NCBI GenBank assembly: GCA_038125725.1
Contig: JAYPEK010000101.1
Location: 1-5,522, forward strand
Source: TMED8 sp038125725
GTDB lineage: Bacteria; Pseudomonadota; Alphaproteobacteria; Rhodospirillales; Casp-alpha2
DNA: 5,522 nucleotides
Direction: 5' to 3'
A program made the translations under genes and the position numbers. The notes under the pieces were generated by a model. That model made no database searches. It had not been told where the DNA came from and saw nothing but the letters and a program-made list of their open reading frames with translations. Below are positions 1 to 4,880 of the stretch, in pieces (the first letter of the stretch is position 1; each line of letters opens with the position of its first letter).

Positions 1-456
1 GGCCGGGGCAGCGGGAACCGCCGGCGCGGCGGGCGCAGCCATCGGCTTGGGTGCGGGCTTCGGCGCGGCGGCCGTCTGTACGGGCGGCTTCGGCATCGGT
101 TTCGGCGCCGGCTGCGCGGCGGGCTTGGCCAGGGTCGGCTTGGCCATGGTCGGCTTGGTCAGAGCCGGCTGGGCACTGACACGGGCCTTGGGCGCGGATT
201 TCGGCGACACGTAAAGGCGCGAGCGCACGGCACCGGTGGGCGGTACCTGCAGGCCGCCGGCGGTCGGGGCGCCCATCGGCGACACCGACGCGGGCGCCGC
301 GTCGCCGTTGAGCACACTGAGATCGACGACCACGCCGCTCACGGCCTGCGATGAGGCCGGTGCCGCGTTGATCAGGAATGCCGAGAAGGCGAGTGCGCCA
401 ATGCTGGCAACCGGTACCGAAATTCGCCGAACTTTTTTGCCGCTGTCGCCTGCCAT
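1..456 (-). CDS. Exported Pro/Ala/Lys-rich protein, partial (possible N-terminus of an OmpA-family envelope protein)
   Basis: The reading frame is open for 152 codons from an ATG at 456-454 to the left edge, so the C-terminus is missing. Residues 1-38 look like a signal peptide: basic KKVRR at 7-11, a hydrophobic stretch, and a plausible cleavage site after SQA (36-38). A short segment with VVVDLSVL (42-49) and SRLYVSP (79-85) follows. From about residue 86 the chain is a Lys-Pro/Ala-Pro-rich, probably disordered linker containing pentapeptide-like repeats (LTKPT, MAKPT, LAKPA). Such linkers typically span the periplasm in TonB- or OmpA-like proteins. The start is supported by GAGG five bases upstream and by the absence of an earlier ATG, GTG or TTG in frame near it. 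The gene lies 175 bp downstream of the suhB-like gene on the same strand. The OmpA-family assignment is inference from the signal peptide, the VDLSVL segment and remembered neighbourhood; no peptidoglycan-binding domain is in the window. Export is fairly sure, family is not. Confidence 0.6.
   Translation of the reverse strand, partial: MAGDSGKKVRRISVPVASIGALAFSAFLINAAPASSQAVSGVVVDLSVLNGDAAPASVSPMGAPTAGGLQVPPTGAVRSRLYVSPKSAPKARVSAQPALTKPTMAKPTLAKPAAQPAPKPMPKPPVQTAAAPKPAPKPMAAPAAPAVPAAPA
118..162 (-). repeat. Three 15-bp tandem repeat units in the Lys-Pro linker
   Basis: Three consecutive 15-bp units (118-132, 133-147, 148-162; consensus GGTCGGCTTGGCCAT on the plus strand) encode a pentapeptide repeat of the form (L/M)(T/A)KP(T/A). 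The two right-hand units differ at two bases, and the left one at three from the consensus. The unit length is a multiple of three, so copy-number change would keep frame. Confidence 0.75.
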
Positions 457-631
457 GATCGCCTCGGTTGCCCTTCTGCTCGTGAACGGTATTTGCTGAC
501 TTTCGCCATCGGATTCCGGGCGTTGCCGCAGTGCGAAAGCCATTTCGCCCACCATACCCAAGGGCCGGATGCGGCACAACAGCTTTGACGCCGATTTCGG
601 CGGGTTTCCGCGGGGCGCAGCGGGTGGCGCG
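457..631. other. Intergenic region between suhB-like gene and exported-protein gene
   Basis: No gene is supported in these 175 bases. A 7-bp inverted repeat CTTTCGC (500-506)/GCGAAAG (533-539) flanks a GANTC site at 512-516, upstream of the exported-protein gene. A short palindrome GCCGATTTCGGC lies near 590-601 but has no T-tract, so no clear terminator of the suhB-like gene is visible. Confidence 0.4.
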
Positions 632-1465
632 TCAGCCGACCCGCACCAGCTTGCGCAGTTTCTCGTGCAAGGTGCCGTTGGTGGCGATGACCTCGCCGCG
701 CTCCATCATGCGCGCGCGCCCGGAGAAGTCGGAGACAATGCCGCCGGCCTCGCGCACCAGGACGATGCCCGCCGCCACGTCCCAGGCGTTGAGCCCGGTT
801 TCCCAGAACCCCTCGTAGCGCCCGGCGGCCACGTAGGCGAGGTCGAGCGCCGCGGCGCCGAAGCGGCGCACGCCGGCGGAGACCTCCATGACGTTTTCCA
901 ATTGGCTCAGGAACGGCTGGTGGCCGTCGCGGCCCATGAACGGGATGCCGGTGGCGAACACCGATTCCGACAGGTCCTGGCGTGCCGAGACCCGGAGCCG
1001 GCGGCCGTTGAGAAAGGCGCCCTGGCCCTTTTCCGCCCAGAACATCTGGTCCGAGACCGGCTCGTAGATGACGCCGGCGAACAGCTCGCCGTCACGCTCG
1101 AGCGCGATGGAGACGGCGAAATGCGGCAGCCCATGCAGGAAATTCAGCGTCCCGTCCAGCGGATCGACGATCCAGCGGTTGGAGATGTCGGCGCCTTCGA
1201 CGGCGCCGCGTTCCTCCATCAGGAAGCTGTAGTTGGGCCGCGCCCGGGCGAGGTTCTCGAAGATGATCTTCTCGGCCTGCTTGTCGGCGGCGGAGACGAA
1301 ATCCGCCGGCCCTTTTTTCGAGACCTGAAGGTTTTCGACGTCGCCGAAGTCGCGGACCAAAGAGCGGCCGGCCTTGCCCGCCGTCTCGGTCATGACGTTG
1401 AGCACGGCGGAACCGCGCGCGCCGGTGCGCTGGCCGGTCTTGGAGGTGGGCCGGGTGGTTCTCAA
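632..1465 (-). CDS. suhB: Inositol monophosphatase family protein (SuhB-like)
   Basis: A complete 277-residue member of the Mg2+-dependent, Li+-sensitive inositol monophosphatase family, which hydrolyses inositol phosphates and related sugar phosphates in the cytoplasm. In some bacteria SuhB also acts in rRNA transcription complexes. All three metal-site motifs are present: MEER (83-86, giving the first acidic ligand), DPLDGT (101-106, D101 and D104) and WDVAAG (228-233, D229). The length matches the family. The chosen start is TTG at 1465-1463, nine bases after GAGGA; the frame begins directly after the efp stop, so no earlier start is available except ATT at 1468. Homology I recognise begins near residue 19 (SAVLNVM), so GTG at residue 21 or ATG at residue 25 (1393) are alternatives and the first 18 basic residues may be untranslated. 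It follows efp by 12 bases and is probably cotranscribed. The physiological substrate cannot be told from sequence. Confidence 0.93.
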   Translation of the reverse strand: MRTTRPTSKTGQRTGARGSAVLNVMTETAGKAGRSLVRDFGDVENLQVSKKGPADFVSAADKQAEKIIFENLARARPNYSFLMEERGAVEGADISNRWIVDPLDGTLNFLHGLPHFAVSIALERDGELFAGVIYEPVSDQMFWAEKGQGAFLNGRRLRVSARQDLSESVFATGIPFMGRDGHQPFLSQLENVMEVSAGVRRFGAAALDLAYVAAGRYEGFWETGLNAWDVAAGIVLVREAGGIVSDFSGRARMMERGEVIATNGTLHEKLRKLVRVG

Positions 1466-1477
1466 AATGGCGCGTCC

Positions 1478-2047
1478 TCAGTCCTTGGCGCGTTCGACGT
1501 AGGTGGCGTCGGCGGTTTTGACGACGATGCGGGTGCCGGCCTCGATGTGCGGCGGCACCAGAACCTTGACGCCGTTATCCAGAACGGCGGGCTTGAACGA
1601 CGACGACGCGGTCTGGCCCTTGACCACCGCATCGGCCTCGACCACCTCGCAGACCACGCTGTCGGGCAGTTGCACGCCGATGGGATCGCCTTCGTGCTGC
1701 TCGATCATCACGGTCATGCCGTCCTGCAGGAAGGGGGCCTGGTCGGCGCCGATGAAGTCGACGTTGAGGGTGACCTGCTCGTAGGTTTCGTTGTCCATGA
1801 AGGTGAAGCTGTCGCCTTCCGGATAGAGGTACTGGTATTCGCGCTGCTCAAGCGTGGCGCGCTCGACCTTCTCCGACGAGCGGAAGCGTTCATTGAGCTT
1901 GGTGCCGGTGCGGATGTCTCTCAGTTCCACCTGCAGATAGGCGCCGCCCTTGCCGGGCTGGGTGTGCTCGGTCTTGATGGCGCGCCACAAGGCACCCTTG
2001 TGTTCGATGACCATCCCGGGACGGATGGCGTTGCCGTCGATTTTCAT
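1478..2047 (-). CDS. efp: Translation elongation factor P
   Basis: EF-P binds ribosomes stalled on proline stretches and promotes peptide bond formation at the peptidyl transferase centre. The 189-residue length is typical. The N-terminal KOW-like domain (about 1-63) carries the loop PGKGGA (31-36), whose Lys33 is the tip residue that beta-lysylation modifies in species with EpmA; no modification gene is in the window. The OB domain (about 65-127) contains EYQYLYPEGD, and the C-terminal OB domain (about 128-189) contains the family signature region VKGQTASSS and VLVPPHIEAGTRI. The start is ATG at 2047, which gives the family N-terminus MKIDGNAIRPG; a longer frame reaches 2119 but adds 24 residues unlike any EF-P. 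The Shine-Dalgarno is weak (CCGGAA about 10 bases upstream). A candidate promoter lies in the 88-bp gap to thiE. The suhB-like gene follows 12 bases later in the same frame. Confidence 0.97.
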   Translation of the reverse strand: MKIDGNAIRPGMVIEHKGALWRAIKTEHTQPGKGGAYLQVELRDIRTGTKLNERFRSSEKVERATLEQREYQYLYPEGDSFTFMDNETYEQVTLNVDFIGADQAPFLQDGMTVMIEQHEGDPIGVQLPDSVVCEVVEADAVVKGQTASSSFKPAVLDNGVKVLVPPHIEAGTRIVVKTADATYVERAKD

Positions 2048-2090
2048 GATTGAGATTCCGGTTCTGACGTGGACGTTCCGAAGTGCGCGG

Positions 2091-2119
2091 GTTCTATCAG
2101 CTTGCCCCGGCGCTGGCAA
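2091..2119 (-). promoter_or_regulatory. Candidate sigma70-type promoter for efp-suhB
   Basis: On the minus strand TTGCCA (2119-2114; 5 of 6 to TTGACA) is separated by exactly 17 bases from TAGAAC (2096-2091; 4 of 6 to TATAAT). Transcription would start near 2084, leaving a leader of about 37 bases before efp. This is pattern matching by eye in a region between thiE and efp. It would make efp-suhB a unit partly independent of thiE. The -35 overlaps the small hairpin at 2112-2127. Confidence 0.4.
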
Positions 2120-2127
2120 TGGCCAGC
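2112..2127 (-). other. Short hairpin downstream of thiE
   Basis: A perfect 6-bp inverted repeat GCTGGC/GCCAGC with a 4-base loop begins 9 bases past the thiE stop. No T-tract follows on the minus strand, so it is not a convincing intrinsic terminator. It may stabilise the thiE 3' end, or be chance in GC-rich DNA. Confidence 0.35.
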
Positions 2128-2135
2128 CTTGGGCT

Positions 2136-2774
2136 TCAGCCGCCAGCCTCGGCGATCATCGCGTTGAGCGCGCGGACCCCGGCCGCCGGTCCGTCGGCGT
2201 GGCTCCAGACCGCGCCCACCACGGCGAGGAAATCGGCGCCGGCGCGCACCAGTTCGGCGCCGTTCGTGGCGGTGATGCCGCCGATGGCGACGCAGGGCAC
2301 CTCGAACAGTTGTTGCCACCATTCCAGGATTTCCGCGTCGGCGTGGTGCTTGGCTTCCTTGGTGACGGTCGGGAAGAAGGCGCCGAAGGCGACGTAATCG
2401 GCGCCGGCCTCCGCCGCTTCCATGGCCAGGTGCCGGGACGCATGGCAGGTGACGCCGACGATGGCGTCGTCGCCCAGGAGCTTGCGCGCGTCTGAATAGC
2501 TGGCGTCCTGCTGGCCCACGTGCACGCCCTCGCAGCCGATGGCTTTCGCCAGGTCGGGGCGGTCGTTCATTATGAAGGGCACGTCGTGGGCGCGGGAAAC
2601 GGGATAGAGCACTTCGGCGGCGCGCAGAATTTCGTCGTCGCCGACGTCCTTGAGCCGCAACTGCAACGCGCCGATGTCGCCGGCATCCAGCGCCGCCGCC
2701 AGGTCGTCCTTGAAGCGGTCCGGATCGAGGCGGGGCGGCGTAATCAGGTAAATCCGGCAGTCGGGGGCGGTCAT
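2136..2774 (-). CDS. thiE: Thiamine phosphate synthase (ThiE-type TIM barrel)
   Basis: ThiE joins HMP pyrophosphate and thiazole phosphate to make thiamine monophosphate. The 212-residue protein has the expected TIM-barrel motifs in order: LQLRLK (37-42; Gln38, Arg40 and Lys42 match active-site positions), NDRPDLA (70-76), GVHVGQQD (83-90; Asp90), VGVTCH (106-111), FGAFFPTVTK (130-139; Thr/Lys for phosphate and pyrophosphate contacts) and AIGGIT (163-168; glycine phosphate loop). Where many ThiE proteins have a serine followed by T/H (IG-S-TH), this one has TCH, a variant I associate with the alphaproteobacterial branch. The ATG at 2774 overlaps the stop of the upstream gene as ATGA, so translation is probably coupled. 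No other thiamine gene and no TPP riboswitch are visible nearby. TenI, the related aminotransferase-fold isomerase, is the main alternative, but the retained NDR and Q-R-K residues favour a synthase. Confidence 0.9.
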   Translation of the reverse strand: MTAPDCRIYLITPPRLDPDRFKDDLAAALDAGDIGALQLRLKDVGDDEILRAAEVLYPVSRAHDVPFIMNDRPDLAKAIGCEGVHVGQQDASYSDARKLLGDDAIVGVTCHASRHLAMEAAEAGADYVAFGAFFPTVTKEAKHHADAEILEWWQQLFEVPCVAIGGITATNGAELVRAGADFLAVVGAVWSHADGPAAGVRALNAMIAEAGG

Positions 2775-3196
2775 GCGGGGTGGGTCTCCAGAAAGTGGCG
2801 GACGCGATCGGCGGCGTTCTTTTCGGCTGTGGCGTCGGCCAGATCCAACACCGGTGTCTCGGATTTTTCAATCACCCGTGCGCCCGATTGGGCGGCCATG
2901 TCACGAAGCTTCGCCGCCGCCTCCGCCGGCAGGTCGATCAGCAGGTCGAGCCCGCCCTGGCGGATCGCTGCCAGCGCCTGGCCGGCCTCGTCGCCGCAAT
3001 CGAAGATCGCGCCGGCGAAGGCGGCCGCATGTTCGGATCGGGCGAGGGCGCAGATTTCCGCGAACAGCGCCGGTCCCATGGCGGCGCTGGTGGCGGCGGG
3101 GCTTTGCAGCGTGACGCGCCGGCCGAGCGCATCGGCACCGGAGAGCGCCGCCCGCGCCTGGTTCACGTCGTGCACGATGATCCGCGTTTCCATCAT
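2771..3196 (-). CDS. Uncharacterised 141-residue protein coupled to thiE
   Basis: I do not recognise a named family. The frame runs between the gap terminator and thiE, with its TGA overlapping the thiE ATG by four bases (ATGA), which is good evidence that it is expressed. It starts at ATG 3196 or the adjacent ATG 3193, with a weak GCGGAC just upstream. The protein has no signal peptide or membrane segment. It reads as alternating beta and alpha elements: strand RIIVHD (5-10), RRVTLQSPA (26-34), a helix with FAEICALARS (45-54), AIFDCGDEAG (63-72), helix, LDLLIDLP (83-90), helix, ARVIEKSE (106-113), and a charged C-terminal helix. This resembles a fragment of a TIM-barrel or Rossmann-like fold without recognisable catalytic motifs; Cys67 and Asp66/Asp69 are the only eye-catching polar residues. 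Position beside thiE hints at a link to thiamine or to triose metabolism, but that is inference only. Confidence 0.75.
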   Translation of the reverse strand: MMETRIIVHDVNQARAALSGADALGRRVTLQSPAATSAAMGPALFAEICALARSEHAAAFAGAIFDCGDEAGQALAAIRQGGLDLLIDLPAEAAAKLRDMAAQSGARVIEKSETPVLDLADATAEKNAADRVRHFLETHPA

Positions 3197-3227
3197 GTCC
3201 GCAGTCTAGCGCCGGCAAGGGGGCACG

Positions 3228-3261
3228 AAAAACCCCGCCGGACGGCGCCCGGCGGGGGTTT
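3228..3261 (-). terminator. Rho-independent terminator of gap
   Basis: On the minus strand a 9-bp all-GC stem (3257-3249 with 3241-3233, loop 3248-3242; one extra G at 3258) is flanked by A-T pairs and followed by five U residues (3232-3228). It begins 21 bases past the gap stop. Only 31 bases separate it from the start of the 141-residue gene, so transcription of the downstream genes needs read-through or a promoter that I cannot see in that short gap. Confidence 0.88.
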
Positions 3262-3282
3262 CCAATTCGTGGCCGCGAGGCT

Positions 3283-4287
3283 TTACGCGTTGGCGAGCAC
3301 CACCGCGGTGTCGGACATGCGGTTGGAGAAGCCCCATTCGTTGTCGTACCAGCTCAGCACGCGAACGAAGTTGCCGCCCATGACCTGGGTCTGGGTGGCG
3401 TCGAAGCTGGAAGAGGCCGGATTGTGGTTGAAGTCGATGGAGACCAGCGGCGCCTCGTTGTAGCCGAGCACGCCGGCCAGTCGGCCTTCGGCGGCTTCCT
3501 TCACGGCGGCGTTGATCTCTTCCACCGTGGTGTCGCGCCCGGCGACGAAGGTGAGGTCGATCATCGAGACGTTCGGCGTCGGCACGCGCACCGAAGTACC
3601 GTCCAGCTTGCCGTTCAGTTCCGGCAACACCAGGCCGACGGCCTTGGCCGCCCCGGTCGAGGTCGGGATCATCGACTGCGCCGCGGCGCGGGCCCGGCGC
3701 GGGTCCTTGTGCAGGGTGTCCAGCACCGGTTGGTCGCCGGTGTAGGCGTGCACGGTGGTCATGAAGCCTTTTTCGATGCCGACGGCCTTGTTCAGCACGT
3801 CCGCCACCGGCGCCAGGCAGTTGGTGGTGCAGGACGCGTTGGAGACGACCTTGTGCTGGGCGGTCAGCGTTTCGTGGTTGACGCCGTAGACGATGGTGTT
3901 GTCGGCGTTCTTGCCGGGCGCCGAGATCAAGACCTTGCCCGCGCCGGCGGCCAGGTGCTTCGCCGCGCTGTCGCGGTCGACGAAGATGCCGGTGCATTCG
4001 AACGCCACGTCGACGCCCAAGTCGCCCCACGGCAGGTTGGCCGGATCGCGTTCGGCGGTAACCCTGATTTCATTGCCGCCGACCATCATGGTGTCGTCGG
4101 TGGCGCTGACGTCGGCATCGAGGACGCCGTGCACGGAATCGTATTTCAGAAGATGCGCGTTCATCTCGGCCGAGCCGAGGTCGTTGATGCCGACCACCTG
4201 AACGTCGTTGCGGCGCGATTCCACGATCGCCCGAAGAACCAGCCGGCCGATGCGGCCAAAACCGTTAATTGCAACACGAACCGCCAT
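3283..4287 (-). CDS. gap: Type I glyceraldehyde-3-phosphate dehydrogenase
   Basis: This enzyme oxidises and phosphorylates glyceraldehyde 3-phosphate to 1,3-bisphosphoglycerate in glycolysis, or the reverse in gluconeogenesis or the Calvin cycle. The 334 residues are full length. The dinucleotide motif NGFGRIG is at 8-14, IND at 34-36 (Asp36, as in NAD-using enzymes), the catalytic SNASCTTNC at 149-157 with nucleophile Cys153, general-base His180 in TTVHAYTGDQ, and YDNEWGFSNR at 314-323. The segment that discriminates NAD from NADP reads LDTLHKD (189-195), which is neither the classical Leu-Pro of NAD enzymes nor the Ala-Ser of plastid types, so cofactor preference should be tested. The start is ATG 4287, with a very strong Shine-Dalgarno AAGGAGGG six to seven bases upstream; a longer frame to 4470 is intergenic. 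It is followed by its own terminator and diverges from zauP-zapA. Neighbouring tkt, pgk and fba, often beside gap in alphaproteobacteria, are absent here. Confidence 0.98.
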   Translation of the reverse strand: MAVRVAINGFGRIGRLVLRAIVESRRNDVQVVGINDLGSAEMNAHLLKYDSVHGVLDADVSATDDTMMVGGNEIRVTAERDPANLPWGDLGVDVAFECTGIFVDRDSAAKHLAAGAGKVLISAPGKNADNTIVYGVNHETLTAQHKVVSNASCTTNCLAPVADVLNKAVGIEKGFMTTVHAYTGDQPVLDTLHKDPRRARAAAQSMIPTSTGAAKAVGLVLPELNGKLDGTSVRVPTPNVSMIDLTFVAGRDTTVEEINAAVKEAAEGRLAGVLGYNEAPLVSIDFNHNPASSSFDATQTQVMGGNFVRVLSWYDNEWGFSNRMSDTAVVLANA

Positions 4288-4321
4288 AATTTCCCTCCTT
4301 AAGGGTCGAGTTGAATCCAGG

Positions 4322-4352
4322 GATCGCGGTCCATCGAATAATTGCCGCGATC
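4322..4352. repeat. Inverted repeat in the gap leader
   Basis: GATCGCGG (4322-4329) and CCGCGATC (4345-4352) form a perfect 8-bp inverted repeat with a 15-base spacer that is AT-rich compared with the arms. It lies 35 bases upstream of the gap ATG. It could be a transcription factor operator or a stem-loop at the 5' end of gap mRNA. A weak promoter-like pair on the minus strand (TCGGCA 4383-4378, 17 bases, GATAAC 4360-4355) would start transcription right at its edge. Confidence 0.55.
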
Positions 4353-4448
4353 TCGTTATCTTCAGACCCGAAAATGGTGCCGATTCGGGCCGGTTCCCTG
4401 CGACCGCGAAACCTTCGAACGTCTCGTCGGATTCGTCAAACGGTTTCT

Positions 4449-4467
4449 GGTGACGGTTCGGTGACGG
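4449..4467. repeat. Two 8-bp direct repeats at 11-bp period
   Basis: GGTGACGG occurs at 4449-4456 and 4460-4467, separated by TTC. The 11-bp period places both copies on the same face of the helix, as expected for tandem binding of one regulator. It lies immediately beside the DnaA box at 4470-4478. The binding protein is unknown. Confidence 0.45.
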
Positions 4468-4469
4468 CA

Positions 4470-4478
4470 TGTGGATAA
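4470..4478 (-). promoter_or_regulatory. Perfect DnaA box
   Basis: TGTGGATAA on the plus strand is TTATCCACA on the minus strand, an exact match to the strong E. coli DnaA box. An AT-rich stretch follows at about 4491-4522. Only one further weak match (TTATCTTCA, 4356-4364, two mismatches) is in the region, so a replication origin is unlikely. A DnaA-controlled promoter or a titration site is more plausible. Confidence 0.6.
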
Positions 4479-4531
4479 CTGAGAATCGGGTTTTTGAATC
4501 AAATATTTAACGCCAAAACTTAGCGCCCAGG

Positions 4532-4560
4532 TTGACGTGGCGGATTCGTTGCGCTTATTG
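4532..4560 (+). promoter_or_regulatory. Candidate promoter for zauP-zapA
   Basis: TTGACG (4532-4537) matches the -35 consensus at five of six bases. The -10 is poor: CTTATT (4554-4559) at 16-base spacing or TTATTG (4555-4560) at 17. A GANTC site (4543-4547) lies in the spacer, which would suit methylation-dependent activation by GcrA; such promoters often have weak core elements. The leader to the TTG start would be about 35 bases. Confidence 0.4.
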
Positions 4561-4600
4561 TCGTTACATACCTCATAGGTCGTCGCCGGAGGACTGGGAC

Positions 4601-4873
4601 TTGGCGCAAAATACCGTTCTGAAGAAGCCCACCCGCGTGCAGCAGGCGCAGGGCCGCCTGGACATCGCCGTGGAACGCCTGGAAGCGGCGGTGCGCCGCC
4701 GTGCCGATGCCGCCGCCATGGCCGGCGCCGAGCCCGACCAGCGGATCACGCAACTGCAGGCGGAAGTGGACGACCTGCAGGCGCGCAACCGGCAACTGAA
4801 GGACATCAACAGCCAGGTCGCCGGGCGCATCGACGGCGTCATCGCCAACCTGAAGACCACCCTGGAAGGCTGA
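4601..4873 (+). CDS. zauP: ZapA-upstream coiled-coil protein (DUF4164/ZauP-like)
   Basis: A 90-residue, highly charged, helical protein with no signal or membrane segment. Heptad-like patterns run through residues 13-36 (GRLDIAVERLEAAV) and again through 46-88 (RITQLQAEVDDLQARN, then VAGRIDGVIANL), giving two coiled-coil segments broken by an Ala/Gly-rich hinge (about 37-45). In Caulobacter the corresponding gene, ZauP, works with ZapA to focus the FtsZ ring, serving a role like ZapB in E. coli. I assign it from position directly upstream of zapA, size and sequence type. The start chosen is TTG 4601, eight bases after GGAGG (4588-4592). A longer frame would start with TTG 4532 inside the candidate -35 element and add residues unlike the family. 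The stop is 7 bases before the zapA ATG, so the two are surely cotranscribed, consistent with a stoichiometric partner pair. Confidence 0.85.
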   Translation: MAQNTVLKKPTRVQQAQGRLDIAVERLEAAVRRRADAAAMAGAEPDQRITQLQAEVDDLQARNRQLKDINSQVAGRIDGVIANLKTTLEG

Positions 4874-4880
4874 CGGACGC

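Larger units (their letters stand above)
4288..4600. promoter_or_regulatory. Divergent control region between gap and zauP-zapA with clustered GANTC sites
   Basis: This 313-bp stretch has no gene that I can support. It contains GANTC pentamers starting at 4313, 4382, 4430, 4483, 4496 and 4543, six within 235 bp. By hand scan the rest of the window has only six more (512, 963, 2054, 4136, 4217, 5258), two of them just inside gap. GANTC is the target of the alphaproteobacterial CcrM methyltransferase, and GcrA activates sigma70 promoters carrying methylated sites. The region also holds the DnaA box, the direct repeat, the gap-leader inverted repeat and an AT-rich patch at about 4491-4522. The sites are directly seen; cell-cycle control is inference. 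Confidence 0.6.

Noticed and set aside
590..601. GCCGATTTCGGC palindrome as terminator of the suhB-like gene
   Set aside because: The stem is short and no T-tract follows on the minus strand.
569..2053. Long plus-strand open frame of 494 codons opposite efp and the suhB-like gene
   Set aside because: It is antisense to two clear genes with all family motifs, spans their junction, and its translation is a low-complexity mix rich in Gly, Ala, Arg, Asp and His typical of antisense frames in GC-rich DNA.
2780..3463. Plus-strand open frame of 227 codons opposite the 141-residue gene
   Set aside because: It crosses the gap terminator and runs into antisense gap. The minus-strand frame has the ATGA coupling to thiE and a better amino-acid pattern.
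3424..4302. Plus-strand open frame of 292 codons opposite gap
   Set aside because: It is a shadow of gap codon bias, with no ribosome site and no recognisable motif.
4479..4484. CTGAGA resembling the core of a TPP riboswitch, considered because thiE is in the window
   Set aside because: It lies on the strand opposite to thiE, over 1.7 kb from it, and lacks the paired ACCTGA-type segment and stems.
4470..4522. Possible replication origin (DnaA box plus AT-rich patch)
   Set aside because: There is only one strong box and one weak one, with no box array, and none of the genes usually near alphaproteobacterial origins (dnaA, hemE, parAB, gidA) are present. A regulatory site is likelier.
4507..4523. 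TTAA followed by TTAG, a possible CtrA site
   Set aside because: The spacing is nine bases, not seven, and the second half is imperfect.
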